Assembly: GCA_963809795.1 (NCBI GenBank) | Contig: CAWELN010000009.1 | Location: 310,001 to 374,000, forward strand | DNA length: 64,000 bases | Reading direction: 5' to 3' | Origin: DASUAS01 sp963809795 | GTDB taxonomy: Bacteria > Actinomycetota > Acidimicrobiia > IMCC26256 > DASPTH01 | Shown: piece after piece, positions 34,039 to 42,616 of the stretch | Layout of the letters: each line of letters starts with the position of its first letter | How positions within the stretch are numbered: position 1 is the first letter of the stretch | The notes under the pieces: model-generated | Seen by the model: only the letters and a program-made list of their open reading frames with translations | What the model was told of the DNA's origin: nothing | Database searches by the model: none | Made by a program: the position numbers and the translations under genes

Positions 34039-34636
34039 CGATCCCGCTGCGGGTCGGTCGCGCCGGGCCCGGTGGATCCTCGCCGGCTTCGCGGTGGCGC
34101 TCGTGCTGGCGGTGGGCGCCATCACGTGGGTCGCGGTGGCCAGCGGCGACGACGACGGCTCGGCCGCCAGCACCGTCGAACAGAGCGACGTCCGCGCCGG
34201 TGGCCCGCGGGCGGGCGACGTCGCGCCCGACTTCACCGCCCAGACCCTCGACGGGAAGACGGTCAGCCTCTCCGACTTTCGCGGCAAGCCGGTGGTGCTG
34301 AACTTCTGGGCCTCGTGGTGCAACCCGTGCCGAAAGGAGTTCCCGCTCTTCCGCCAGCAACTGGCCGCGCACAAGGGTGAGTACGTGATGCTGGGCGTCG
34401 ACTACCGCGACATCGCCTCGGATGCCCGCACGTTCGTCAAGGAGCAACGCGCCGTCTGGCGGACGGCCGACGACAGTTCGAACGCGATCGTGAAGGCGTA
34501 CGGCATCACGGGCGTGCCGCAGACCTTCTTCATCCGGCCCGACGGCACCATCGCCGTCCGCTTCTACTCCGACATCCCGGACGCCGCCGACTTCCGCACC
34601 GCGCTGGCCAAGATCACCAACCCCTCGTCGACGTGA
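33986..34636 (+). CDS. TlpA/ResA-like membrane-anchored thioredoxin
   Basis: 216 aa at most. One N-terminal membrane helix (about 28-52, WILAGFAVALVLAVGAITWVA) tethers an extracytoplasmic thioredoxin fold with the redox motif WCNPC inside NFWASWCNPCRKE and cis-Pro GVPQTFF. Such proteins reduce apocytochrome c or other exported thiols, fitting the neighbouring ctaB. The frame overlaps the end of ctaB; TTG 33986 or TTG 34007 are both possible starts, and the true one is uncertain because no Shine-Dalgarno sequence is clear. Confidence 0.85.
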   Translation: MRSSSPPLPSTPSSTPSDDPAAGRSRRARWILAGFAVALVLAVGAITWVAVASGDDDGSAASTVEQSDVRAGGPRAGDVAPDFTAQTLDGKTVSLSDFRGKPVVLNFWASWCNPCRKEFPLFRQQLAAHKGEYVMLGVDYRDIASDARTFVKEQRAVWRTADDSSNAIVKAYGITGVPQTFFIRPDGTIAVRFYSDIPDAADFRTALAKITNPSST

Positions 34637-34754
34637 GGGCCCGACCGCCGTTCCTCCCCGGGGCGTCACGCCGGTCTCGTCGTGCCGGGTAGGGCCCGGA
34701 GCGCAACCGCTCGATTGCACCGATGGTTGATGCGGCCCGTGCTGCGCAAGCAGC

Positions 34755-35846
34755 ATGGACGGGTCTTCGTGGCGGCGGTCTCCGCGGCTCGTGTGCTCCG
34801 AACGCTGGTACCACCGCGCGCGGAGACGCGCGCCGCTCCAGCAGCCGATCTCGGTGGCGGATCTGGCCACTCGGGCGGGCTGCTCGACCGACCGGATCGA
34901 AGCGGACGGGATCGTCCGGCTCCGGATCCCCGACGGGCTTCCTCACGTCGTCGAGCAGATCTTCGGCGAGGTGCTTCCCGTGAAGCTCCCGCCCATGGAG
35001 GTCGTCACCATCCCGGCAGGGATCGTCTCGGGCGCCGACGGGTGGATCAGCCGCGACGGCAAGTCGGACGGCCAGGTGACGGAGCTCCGGGGAACGACGT
35101 TGAGCATGCTCGCGCCGCACGCATCCCTCTACTACCACTGGCTCATCGACGTCGCGCCGCGGGCCGCGATGGTCGTCGAGCTCATTCGGCGCGAGGAGCT
35201 CCAACACGTGCTCGTACCGCGACGACTGGAGCGGTTCCACCTCGAGCTGCTCGACGTGCTCGAGATCGATCCCGAGCGCCGCGTGGAGGCATCGGAGGCC
35301 GCCTACCGATGCGAACGGCTGATCTGCACCACCGAGACGAACACGGGAGGCTTCCTTCGAGCGAGTGCGGCGCGCGCCCTCAGACAGGCGTTCGGGCTCG
35401 CGGATGCCGGCACCGGACACGCGCGCCTCTACATCGGCAGGAGCGATGCGCCCGGTCGACGGGTGATCAACGAGGGCGAAGTCGTCGCGATGCTCGAGCG
35501 CTACGGCTTCGAGGCCACGACCATGGCCAACCAATCGATTCGTGAGCAGGCCGTGCGGTTCGCGTCGGCCGAGGTCATCGTGGCGCCGCACGGAGGTGCA
35601 TTGGCCAATCTCGTCTTCGCGCCGGAGCGGTCGGCGCTCATCGAGTTGCTGCCGGCGAACTACCTCTCGACCTACTACTTCATGCTGGCTGCGTCGAGAG
35701 GGATCGCGTACGACGCGGTGATGGGCACCGAGCCGCGAGCACTCCGCGCCCTGCGACGGGAGCTCTGGCGCGCCGACCTGATCGTCGATGTCCCGGCGCT
35801 GGAGCGGAAGGTCGCTCGACTGGTCCACCGGCTCCCAGCTCCATAG
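34755..35846 (+). CDS. GT61-family glycosyltransferase (DUF563-like)
   Basis: 363 aa, no membrane helices. The C-terminal VIVAPHGGALANLVFAPERSALIEL segment is the GT61/DUF563 signature (EOGT/xylosyltransferase-like); an ALLY-type HYHWLIDVAPR region (SLYYHWLIDV) also fits. It probably transfers a sugar to a cell-surface polysaccharide or protein; this is inference. It opens a lower-GC patch with more A/T third positions than its neighbours, suggesting acquisition. The ATG lacks a clear Shine-Dalgarno sequence, so the start is tentative. Confidence 0.75.
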   Translation: MDGSSWRRSPRLVCSERWYHRARRRAPLQQPISVADLATRAGCSTDRIEADGIVRLRIPDGLPHVVEQIFGEVLPVKLPPMEVVTIPAGIVSGADGWISRDGKSDGQVTELRGTTLSMLAPHASLYYHWLIDVAPRAAMVVELIRREELQHVLVPRRLERFHLELLDVLEIDPERRVEASEAAYRCERLICTTETNTGGFLRASAARALRQAFGLADAGTGHARLYIGRSDAPGRRVINEGEVVAMLERYGFEATTMANQSIREQAVRFASAEVIVAPHGGALANLVFAPERSALIELLPANYLSTYYFMLAASRGIAYDAVMGTEPRALRALRRELWRADLIVDVPALERKVARLVHRLPAP

Positions 35847-35858
35847 GCGTACGCCTAT
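35843..35858. promoter_or_regulatory. perfect 16-bp palindrome overlapping the GT61 stop codon
   Basis: ATAGGCGTACGCCTAT reads the same on both strands. The TAG at 35844-35846 is the stop codon. It lies about 100 bp upstream of the three-helix-bundle gene. It could be an operator for a dimeric regulator or a terminator stem with no loop; which is unknown. Confidence 0.45.
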
Positions 35859-35957
35859 CGGAGTGCTTCGAAGTTCGTATTAGACATATCGATTCCCGGG
35901 GTGTCCACTGGAAGGAGAGAGAGCGAGCCGAGCCCTCCTCGCAGCAAGGAGATCGGG

Positions 35958-36239
35958 ATGGAAGTGAGCGAATCGGACACCCTCGACGTGATCGCCGACC
36001 GGATCGAGGCCGTGGTCCCCGACACCCTCACCCGCGAGTTGATCGAGCGCACCGTCCGCCAAGTGTGGGACGAGCTCGAGCAGGACGCGACGTGCACGAC
36101 GTTCCTTCCGCTGCTCACGGAACGCATCGCACGAGAGCGATTGCGCACGCGCCCGAGGGACGTCGCCAGGGGACGCTTGCCATCCCACGCTCACGCGGCC
36201 GTCGAGCTCGACCCGGAACCGCTTCGCCACACGGCGTAG
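35958..36239 (+). CDS. three-helix-bundle dimerization-type small protein
   Basis: 93 aa. The core (about 5-62) reads as amphipathic helices: DVIADRIEAVVP, LTRELIERTVRQVWDELEQ, and TTFLPLLTERIARERLR, like the small actinobacterial three-helix-bundle dimerization proteins. The ATG follows AAGGAG. The tail is Arg/Pro-rich. Function unknown. It lies in the lower-GC island. Confidence 0.6.
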   Translation: MEVSESDTLDVIADRIEAVVPDTLTRELIERTVRQVWDELEQDATCTTFLPLLTERIARERLRTRPRDVARGRLPSHAHAAVELDPEPLRHTA

Positions 36240-36334
36240 CCCGTCGCCGATCTGGGCGCACCGGGCCGATGTACGGATCGCTCGATGACGCAACTCTTGG
36301 TCGTGTACGACGCCGCGATGGAGAGGATTTGCCC

Positions 36335-36721
36335 GTGGGCGATGACGCGCGGACCGGCGGTTGGCACGCCGACCCGACGGGCCGAATCCAGTATCGGTAC
36401 TGGGATGGGGCTTCATGGACCGACCAGACGTCGTCGAACGGCGAGGTCACGACGGACCCGCTCTTTGCGCCTCCACCTCCCACGTCAGCCGCGGCCGCGG
36501 CTGATCCGCCGATCACCTGGCGTGCGGCACCGCCCGGTGGGCGCGGCCAACGCGCCGACCGCATCGACCACCTCGAACGAATCCTCGAGGCGCTCGATGA
36601 CGTCGTTGCTCGGCTCGAGGCGCTCGAGCAGACCGTCGCCAACCGCGCCGCGCTGGACTTGGTGACCGAACTCGCCAAGGCGCGTAGCGCCCGCTCTCGT
36701 GCCGACCCACTCAGGAGTTAG
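36335..36721 (+). CDS. DUF2510-containing small protein with a C-terminal coiled coil
   Basis: 128 aa. GWHADPTGRIQYRYWDGASWT near the N-terminus is the DUF2510 domain of actinobacterial membrane-associated proteins. A Pro/Ala linker follows, then a coiled coil (IDHLERILEALDDVVARLEALEQ). No membrane segment. GTG at 36335 is chosen because GGAGAGG lies about 8 nt upstream; ATG at 36269 would add 22 residues. Function unknown. Confidence 0.55.
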   Translation: MGDDARTGGWHADPTGRIQYRYWDGASWTDQTSSNGEVTTDPLFAPPPPTSAAAAADPPITWRAAPPGGRGQRADRIDHLERILEALDDVVARLEALEQTVANRAALDLVTELAKARSARSRADPLRS

Positions 36722-37131
36722 GCAGCGAGGACCAATTCATTGTCGCGTTCATTGTCGCGGCCTCCGGGTGGCTGCTTGCGGCCCCAGCGTCCGGCGAGCC
36801 GGGAAGCGAGGAGCACAATGCCCCGCGCACAGAGGAACACGATCAGGCACACGCACGAACCGTAGGCTCCCGCGGCCGGTGACCACAACCCCGACTACCT
36901 CGGCGTCAAGTCAAGGTCAACGCGGCGATGGTCGGGGTCGACGCGTCAACGACCTGCCCGATCGTGCCGACCCACGTTTCTGTGGTCGTCGCGCATTGGG
37001 GGCACGCAGGTCCGACAACCCGGCCCGCACTCGACTCCGTGAGCGCGCACCGACGCGAGCGTGAGCAACAAGTTCGCGTTGTATTCGCGGCGGCGAGCTC
37101 TTCAACCGCGGCGGACGGCGCGGAACGTTCT
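36722..37131. other. 410-bp gap without a convincing gene
   Basis: No ORF with good codon bias, no tRNA-like cloverleaf, and no terminal inverted repeats were found. It is less GC-rich than its surroundings. A minus-strand frame of about 55 codons ending near 36719 has a short hydrophobic run but no ribosome-binding site. Possibly decayed sequence at the edge of the island. Confidence 0.5.
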
Positions 37132-37863
37132 CTACTCTTCCCAGCGGAACCAGTGGGCGGCGGCGAGGGGTGCCGCGACCGCCCACACCAGGAGCACGAC
37201 CAGCTCGCCGGTGGGGAACGCGCGACCCGGGGTGAGCACCGCCCGCACCGTCTCGGACAGCGCGGCCGCCGGGAGTGCCTTGGAGAACGTCTGCAGTGCG
37301 TCGGGGAGCTTGGCCAGCGGGTAGGCCATGCCGCCGAGGAACAGCAGCACGAGGAACAGACCGTTGGCCACCGCGAGGTTGGCCTCGGCTCGCAGCGTCC
37401 CCGCGAGCAGCATGCCGATGCCGGCGAACGCCACCGTGCCCACCAGGAGGAGGAGCACCGCGGCCGGCAGGCCGCCGGTGGGATCCCAGCCCAGCGCGAT
37501 GCCGGTGAGGACGATCAGCACCGCCTGGAGCAACTCCAGACCGAGCACGTTGAGGGTCTTGGCGGTGAGGAGCCCGGCGCGCGAGAGGGGCGTCGAGCCC
37601 AGGCGCTTGAGCACGCCGTACCGGCGCTCGTAGCCGGTGGCGATCCCGAGGCTCACCATCGCGCTCGACATGACGGCCAGGGCCAGCACGCCCGGCACCA
37701 GGAAGTCGACCGGGTCCTTGTACGACGTGTTCACCGCGTCGACCGACGAGAAGAACACCAGGATGCCGAGCGGGATCACCAGGGTCACCAGGAGGCTCTC
37801 GCCCCGCCGGATCGTGAGCAGCGCCTCGATGCGGGCCTGCGCCGTGACCGCCTTCGCCTTCAT
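37132..37863 (-). CDS. ABC-2 type transporter permease
   Basis: 243 aa with six membrane helices of the ABC-2 exporter fold. MLLAGTLRAEANLAVANGLFLVLLFLGGMAYPL holds the conserved helix pair before the C-terminal helix, and an ALVLAVMSSAMVSLGIATGYERRYGVLKRLGSTPL-like loop is typical. It pairs with the ATPase gene 24 bp upstream. Export substrate unknown; in actinobacteria such pairs often neighbour cytochrome-oxidase assembly genes, as here (ctaB, ctaA). Confidence 0.9.
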   Translation of the reverse strand: MKAKAVTAQARIEALLTIRRGESLLVTLVIPLGILVFFSSVDAVNTSYKDPVDFLVPGVLALAVMSSAMVSLGIATGYERRYGVLKRLGSTPLSRAGLLTAKTLNVLGLELLQAVLIVLTGIALGWDPTGGLPAAVLLLLVGTVAFAGIGMLLAGTLRAEANLAVANGLFLVLLFLGGMAYPLAKLPDALQTFSKALPAAALSETVRAVLTPGRAFPTGELVVLLVWAVAAPLAAAHWFRWEE

Positions 37864-37887
37864 CGGTCGGCCTTCATCGACGCGCCC

Positions 37888-38817
37888 TCACGAGTGTCCT
37901 TCGCCGGTGAGGCGGAGGAACACGTCCTCGAGACTGCGGCGCCCGGCCCGCAGCTCGCTCACGAGGGCGCCCTGCTCGCAGAGCCACGCGGTGAGCTCGG
38001 CGAGCAGCACCGGCGACGCCGCGGTGTCGACCAGGTAGTCGCCCGGGCGCAGCTCCCGCACGGTGCCGGGTTCGAGGCCGAGCCGGCGCGCCAGTCCGTC
38101 GACCGCGAGGCCGGTCACGGTCGAGAAGCTCATCTCGTCGGCCGCGGCGCGCGTCGTGAGCTCCGCGGGCGAGTCGCACGCCACCAGGCGACCGTGGTCG
38201 ATGATGCCGACGCGGTCGCACAGGTGCTCGGCCTCGTCCATCGCGTGCGTGGTGAGCACGACGGTCACGCCGCGGTCGCGCAGCTCGCGGATCATCGTCC
38301 ACGTCGTGGCGCGCGCGTGCGGGTCCATGCCCGCGGTCGGCTCGTCGAGGAAGACCAGTGCGGGCTTGCCCACCAGCGCCAACGCCAGCGACAGGCGCTG
38401 CTGCTGGCCGCCCGACATGCGCCGCACCAAGGTGTGCCGGGAGTCGTCGAGCCCGACCACGCGCAGCAGGCGTTCGGGGTCGTCGGGGTCGTCGTAGTAC
38501 GAGGCGAAGAGCTGCAGCGCCTCGAGTGGGCGCACCCCCGGATAGAGGCCGCCTTCCTGGAGCATCACGCCGATGCGCGGGCGCAACTGATCACCCTCGC
38601 GCCACGGATCGACGCCGAGCACGCGGACCTCGCCGCCGTCGGCGCGCCGGTAGCCCTCGAGGATCTCGACGGTGGTGGTCTTGCCCGCGCCGTTCGGCCC
38701 GAGCAGGCCGAAGACCTCGCCGACCGCGATCGAGAGCGTGATCCCGTCGACGGCCGGCGTGGGGCCGTAGCGCTTCTCGAGCGCGGCGACCTCGATCGCA
38801 GGCGCAGGAGAGTTCAC
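37888..38817 (-). CDS. ABC transporter ATP-binding protein (drug/lipid exporter type)
   Basis: 309 aa. Walker A GPNGAGKT at about 41, Q-loop MLQEGG, signature MSGGQQQR, Walker B ALVFLDEP and the switch His in TTHAMDEAEHL. A C-terminal extension of about 80 residues is like CcmA/NodI-type exporters. GTG at 38815-38817; TAGGCT 9 nt upstream (38827-38832, minus strand). Works with the permease encoded next. Confidence 0.94.
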   Translation of the reverse strand: MNSPAPAIEVAALEKRYGPTPAVDGITLSIAVGEVFGLLGPNGAGKTTTVEILEGYRRADGGEVRVLGVDPWREGDQLRPRIGVMLQEGGLYPGVRPLEALQLFASYYDDPDDPERLLRVVGLDDSRHTLVRRMSGGQQQRLSLALALVGKPALVFLDEPTAGMDPHARATTWTMIRELRDRGVTVVLTTHAMDEAEHLCDRVGIIDHGRLVACDSPAELTTRAAADEMSFSTVTGLAVDGLARRLGLEPGTVRELRPGDYLVDTAASPVLLAELTAWLCEQGALVSELRAGRRSLEDVFLRLTGEGHS

Positions 38818-38875
38818 CGTTGCGGGAGCCTAGCGACACCGACGCGAACCGGCGGAGTCGACGGCGGGGCGTCGG

Positions 38876-38888
38876 TAGCATCCGCCGG
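38876..38888 (+). promoter_or_regulatory. leaderless promoter of the SCP2-like gene
   Basis: TAGCAT (38876-38881), 7 nt, ATG at 38889. Confidence 0.6.
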
Positions 38889-39284
38889 ATGGCCGAATTC
38901 CTCTCGGCGGCGTGGATCGCCGAGCTCGACGCCGCCGCGCGCGGGGCCGCCGATCTCGTCGTCGACGCCCCGCTCGTGGTCGAGCAGGTGGTCGACGACG
39001 GCGCCGGCGTCACCGTCCGCTACCAGGTGCGGATCGGTCCCGCCGGGGCCTCGGTGTCCGGGGACACCGGCGCGCCGGCCGACGTGGTGCTGGTCACCGA
39101 CCGCGCCACGGCCTGGGCCATGCACGGGGGGCGGTTGCGGGCCCAGGATGCGTTCGCGCGGGGCGCGCTGAAGGTGCGCGGTCGGCCCGAGCTGCTCGCC
39201 GGTCGCGCCGAGCTCTTCGCCCGGCTCGACCGTGCCTTCGCCCCGGTGCGCGCCGGGACCACCCTGTCGAACGACGCCCGGTAG
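38889..39284 (+). CDS. SCP2 sterol-transfer-like protein
   Basis: 131 aa. One SCP2-like alpha/beta domain: FLSAAWIAELDAAARG start, a beta-strand run (VTVRYQVRIGPAG), and a C-terminal amphipathic helix after ALKVRGRPELLAGRAELFARLD. These bind lipids in a hydrophobic tunnel. Likely followed by the next gene (10-bp gap). Confidence 0.75.
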   Translation: MAEFLSAAWIAELDAAARGAADLVVDAPLVVEQVVDDGAGVTVRYQVRIGPAGASVSGDTGAPADVVLVTDRATAWAMHGGRLRAQDAFARGALKVRGRPELLAGRAELFARLDRAFAPVRAGTTLSNDAR

Positions 39285-39294
39285 GTTGGGCGCG
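39282..39294 (+). promoter_or_regulatory. leaderless promoter of the 261-aa protein gene
   Basis: TAGGTT (39282-39287), 7 nt, GTG at 39295. The TAG is also the stop codon of the SCP2-like gene. Confidence 0.6.
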
Positions 39295-40080
39295 GTGCAG
39301 CCGTTCGAACGCCTCCGCGCCATCGCCCGCCACGGCGGCGACGACCGGCTCCTCGTCGCCGAGGCGGCCGACTGCCTGGGCGAGTTCGACGACGATCCCG
39401 CCGCGCTCGTCGTCACCTGCCGGCGTCTGCTCCACCACCACCCCGAGCGCACCGCGCTCTGGTGGCTGTGCGCGCGCGTGCTGGCGGCGCCCGATCCGTC
39501 GGACGCGGCGTGGGACGCCGAGGCGATGATGCGCGACGACCACACCCCCGACCGCCTCGCCGCGCTCCTCCCCTTCCCCGCCGACCACCCGGTCGCGGTG
39601 CTCGGCTGGCCCGAGCTGACCGGGGCCGCGCTCGAGCTCCGTCCCGACCTCGAGGCGCTGGCCGTGCGCACCAACCACGGCGACGACCGGTGGCGCAGCC
39701 GCCTGGCCCGCAGCGACGCCAGCGCCCGTCCCGTCGACCTGGTCGAGGCGAGCGTCCTGGAGCCGTCGCACCTGCTGGTCGAGGTCGTGGGGGCGAGCCC
39801 CACACAGGTGTTGGTGCCCGACGGCACCGGCGCCGCCCTGGCCGACCTCTCCCGGCCCGGGATGGTGGTCTGGTTGGTGGCCGGCGTGGGCCGGGTGCTG
39901 CCGGCGCGCCTGTTCGAGGCCATGCTCCGCGGCCTCGGTGATCCGGAGGACCGCGATCTCGAGCTGCTCGACGTGCAGGTCGCCGACCGCATCGCGGGAC
40001 CGACCGGGCTGGTGCGCCCCGAGCACCTCGACCGGCGGGTCGACGCCCCCGTCGCCCCGGAGCTCCTGCGCTTCAGCTGA
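39295..40080 (+). CDS. conserved-looking protein of unknown function
   Basis: 261 aa, soluble. The N-terminal half is helical (FERLRAIARHGGDDRLLVAEAADCLGEF, then RTALWWLCARVLAAPD). The C-terminal half alternates strands and helices, with HLLVEVVGASPTQVLVPDGTGAA and MVVWLVAGVGRVLPARLFEAML, which faintly recalls eIF2B-alpha-type isomerases, though I cannot confirm it. I do not recognise the family. The GTG start is fixed by the TAGGTT spacing; the frame is open further upstream. Confidence 0.65.
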   Translation: MQPFERLRAIARHGGDDRLLVAEAADCLGEFDDDPAALVVTCRRLLHHHPERTALWWLCARVLAAPDPSDAAWDAEAMMRDDHTPDRLAALLPFPADHPVAVLGWPELTGAALELRPDLEALAVRTNHGDDRWRSRLARSDASARPVDLVEASVLEPSHLLVEVVGASPTQVLVPDGTGAALADLSRPGMVVWLVAGVGRVLPARLFEAMLRGLGDPEDRDLELLDVQVADRIAGPTGLVRPEHLDRRVDAPVAPELLRFS

Positions 40081-40083
40081 CGG

Positions 40084-40536
40084 TCAGGGCATCAGCTCGG
40101 GCGGGTCGTGCCGCGGCGGGCGCGAGGCCTCGTCGACGTCGAGGTATCCCGGCGGACCCGAGCGCTGCACCCGCCACCGCGTTCGGCGGGCGAAGCGTCG
40201 CCCGAGCCCGCGGCGTACCACCGCGCGCACGGGCGGGAGCAGGAGCAGCAGCCCGAACGCGTCGGTGACGAAGCCGGGCACGAGCAGCAGGAGGCCGGCC
40301 AGACCGAGCAGGCCGCCGTCGGTCATGGGACCGGTGGGGACGCGGCCGTCATCGAGCTCGGCCCGCATCCGGGCCAGGGTTCCGACCCCCTGACGCTTCA
40401 CCAGCCACGCTCCGGCCAACGTGATCACCAGCATCAGCAGGAGCGTGTCGAGCACGCCGATCCACTGCACGACCTGCAGGAACACCGCGATCTCCAGGAC
40501 CGGCCAGAGGATCAAGAGGAGGACGACGACGAACAC
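40084..40536 (-). CDS. fxsA: FxsA-family membrane protein
   Basis: 150 aa. N-terminal helix VVLLLILWPVLEIAVFLQV, then ITLAGAWLVKRQG and GGLLGLAGLLLLVPGFVTDAFGLLLLLPPVR, the FxsA hallmark. In E. coli FxsA relieves phage-T7 exclusion by F; its usual role is unknown. A basic C-terminal tail of about 45 residues follows. GTG at 40534-40536 lies 6 nt after TAGCCT. Confidence 0.88.
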   Translation of the reverse strand: MFVVVLLLILWPVLEIAVFLQVVQWIGVLDTLLLMLVITLAGAWLVKRQGVGTLARMRAELDDGRVPTGPMTDGGLLGLAGLLLLVPGFVTDAFGLLLLLPPVRAVVRRGLGRRFARRTRWRVQRSGPPGYLDVDEASRPPRHDPPELMP

Positions 40537-40548
40537 GCCTCCAGGCTA
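40537..40548 (-). promoter_or_regulatory. leaderless promoter of fxsA
   Basis: TAGCCT (40543-40548, minus strand), 6 nt, GTG at 40536. Confidence 0.55.
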
Positions 40549-40579
40549 TGAGCCCGCGACGGTCGAACGAAGCCCGAAG

Positions 40580-41746
40580 TCAGGCCTCCAGCGCGAGCGG
40601 CAGCACGCCGTCGGGCTCCGCGACCTGGTCGCGGCGGACGGCGTCGATCTTCTCCAGCTCCCGCTCGACGCCACGGCGCCGAGTGCCCTCCAACTCGTCG
40701 AACGCGTTCGCCGCCGTCTTGAGGTTCCGCCCCACCTTGTCCATCTGGTCGACGAAGCGGTCCCACTGCTTCTCGAAGCCCTGGAGCAGCTCGAGGATCT
40801 GGTGCGAGGTGCGGCTCAGCTGGAAGTTGTCGACCGCCTGGCGGATCACGGCCAGCACCGCGAACAGCGTGAGCGGCGAACAGAACACGACCTTGTCGCG
40901 CAGTGCGTCGTCGAGGATCGACCGGTCCTGTTCCTGGATGAACGCGTACACCTGCTCGTTCGGGATGAACAGCAGCACGCAGTCGACGGTGCCGCCGGCC
41001 GGGTCGACGTAGGCGCGACGCGTCACCTCCTTCAGCCGCAGGCGCACGTCCTTGAGGAACTCCTTGCGGTACCGGTCGCGCTCGGTGTCGGTGGACGCGT
41101 CGAGATGGCGCAGGTAGTTGTTGAGCGGGAACTTGACGTCCATGTGGAGCGACAGGCCCTGCGGCAGCAGGAACGTGTAGTCGGGGATGCCGCCGGAGCC
41201 GGGCATGGGCTGGTGACGCCGGTAGTTGACGCCGTCGACGAAGCCGGCGAGACGGAGCACGTCCTCGGCCATGCGCTCGCCCCACTGCCCGCGTGCGGTC
41301 GTGCTCGACAGCGCCTCGCGCAGCGACTGGGTCGTCTCGGCGAGCACCTGGGTCTGGCGCCCCGCCTCGCGCAGCTGGCCGCTCAACGCCCCGACGTGCT
41401 CGCGACGCTCGCGCTCCACTTCGTGCAGCACGCCGGTGAGGCGGGCCAGCTCGGTCCGCACGTCGGCCACCTGCAGGTCGATGCGCTCCCGGGTCCCGGC
41501 GAGCTCCTGCGCACCGAGCCGGCGCTGCCCGTCGAGCATCTCCTGGTTCATGCGCACCAGCCGGTCGACCGCGCCGGCGAGCACCGCCTGATCGGCCGAC
41601 GACCGCGCCGCGACCGCCTCGCGCACCACCGACTCGATCGGCACCGCGGGCGCCGCCGGCCGCCGGCCGGCGCGGGCCAGCGCGACCCCGAGCACCACCA
41701 CGCCGGCGAGGGCCGCGGTGGCGAGGACGGCGAGCAGTGCTTCCAT
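40580..41746 (-). CDS. rmuC: DNA recombination protein RmuC homologue
   Basis: 388 aa. An N-terminal membrane anchor (EALLAVLATAALAGVVVLGVAL) is followed by a long coiled coil (about 30-150) and the nuclease-like RmuC domain (RGQWGERMAEDVLRLAGFVDGVNYRR, LLPQGLSLHMDVKFPL). It limits recombination at inverted repeats in E. coli. ATG 41746 is chosen because TACCGT lies exactly 7 nt upstream; the alternative GTG 41755 sits inside that hexamer. Confidence 0.92.
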   Translation of the reverse strand: MEALLAVLATAALAGVVVLGVALARAGRRPAAPAVPIESVVREAVAARSSADQAVLAGAVDRLVRMNQEMLDGQRRLGAQELAGTRERIDLQVADVRTELARLTGVLHEVERERREHVGALSGQLREAGRQTQVLAETTQSLREALSSTTARGQWGERMAEDVLRLAGFVDGVNYRRHQPMPGSGGIPDYTFLLPQGLSLHMDVKFPLNNYLRHLDASTDTERDRYRKEFLKDVRLRLKEVTRRAYVDPAGGTVDCVLLFIPNEQVYAFIQEQDRSILDDALRDKVVFCSPLTLFAVLAVIRQAVDNFQLSRTSHQILELLQGFEKQWDRFVDQMDKVGRNLKTAANAFDELEGTRRRGVERELEKIDAVRRDQVAEPDGVLPLALEA

Positions 41747-41759
41747 GCCGGCCACGGTA
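41747..41759 (-). promoter_or_regulatory. leaderless promoter of rmuC
   Basis: TACCGT (41754-41759, minus strand), 7 nt, ATG at 41746. It decides the start codon. Confidence 0.55.
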
Positions 41760-41776
41760 CGGCGGGGGTGTGACAG

Positions 41777-42616
41777 TCAAGCGGATGGCGTCGACGCCAG
41801 GTGGTCCAGGAGCAGGGCGTCGAGGGTGTCCGCCGCCTCCTCCGGGATCCAGTGGCTCACGTCCTCGAGCACCTCGAACCGGTACGGGCCCGACACCTCC
41901 GCCGCGGTGCCCTCGGCCGCCTCGCGTCCGAGCGCGACGTCACCGGTCGACCAGACGTAGAGCGTCGGTGTGGTGATGGGACCGTCCGGGGCCCGGAAGT
42001 CGTTGGCGCGGTACCACGCCAACCCGCCGGTGAGCGCGGCGCCGCCGTCGGCGGTGAACACCCGCAGGTACTCGGTGGCGGCGTCCGGCGGGTGGTCCGC
42101 GTATGCGGCGCGCAGGAGCGCGGCGTCGTCGGCGAGGAACGTCGCTTCCGCGTCGGGCGTCCGGAACCACTGCATGTAGCTCGAACGCTCGCGCTGGTCG
42201 GTGCCGTGGCGCATCGCGCCCCGGAACGGCACCGGGTGCGGCGTGGACACGACGGTCAGCGTGAGGAGCCGCTCCGGATGCGTCGCCGCGGTGTACCAGG
42301 CCACGAAGCCGCCCCAGTCGTGGCCGACGAGGTGGAACCGGTCGGCGCCGAGCGCGTCGGCGAAGCCCACGACGTCGGCGACGAGGTGCTCGATGCGGTA
42401 CTGGTCGAGATCGCCCGGCCACGCGTCGCGTGCGTACCCGCGCTGATCGGGGGCCACGGCGCGGTATCCGGCCGCGCCGAGCGTCGCGACCTGGTGGCGC
42501 CACTCGAACGACGTCTCCGGGAAGCCGTGCACGAGGAGCACCAGCTCGCCGTCGCGTGGGCCGTCGGCGATCGCGCTGTACCGGTACGGACCGACGGAGA
42601 GCTCGAGCGCCTCCAT
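41777..42616 (-). CDS. alpha/beta hydrolase, epoxide-hydrolase-like
   Basis: 279 aa. Oxyanion segment HGFPETSFEWRHQ, nucleophile elbow GHDWGG (Asp as nucleophile, as in epoxide hydrolases and dehalogenases), and a late His in EDVSHWIPEE. These together point to an Asp-nucleophile epoxide hydrolase or haloalkane dehalogenase-like enzyme. The start overlaps the stop of the exonuclease gene (TGATG), so they are co-translated. Confidence 0.88.
   Translation of the reverse strand: MEALELSVGPYRYSAIADGPRDGELVLLVHGFPETSFEWRHQVATLGAAGYRAVAPDQRGYARDAWPGDLDQYRIEHLVADVVGFADALGADRFHLVGHDWGGFVAWYTAATHPERLLTLTVVSTPHPVPFRGAMRHGTDQRERSSYMQWFRTPDAEATFLADDAALLRAAYADHPPDAATEYLRVFTADGGAALTGGLAWYRANDFRAPDGPITTPTLYVWSTGDVALGREAAEGTAAEVSGPYRFEVLEDVSHWIPEEAADTLDALLLDHLASTPSA

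Noticed and set aside
36560..36900. A minus-strand reading frame of about 55 codons with a hydrophobic stretch ending near 36719
   Set aside because: Only a weak TTG start, no ribosome-binding site, and no family resemblance; kept as part of the gene-poor gap.
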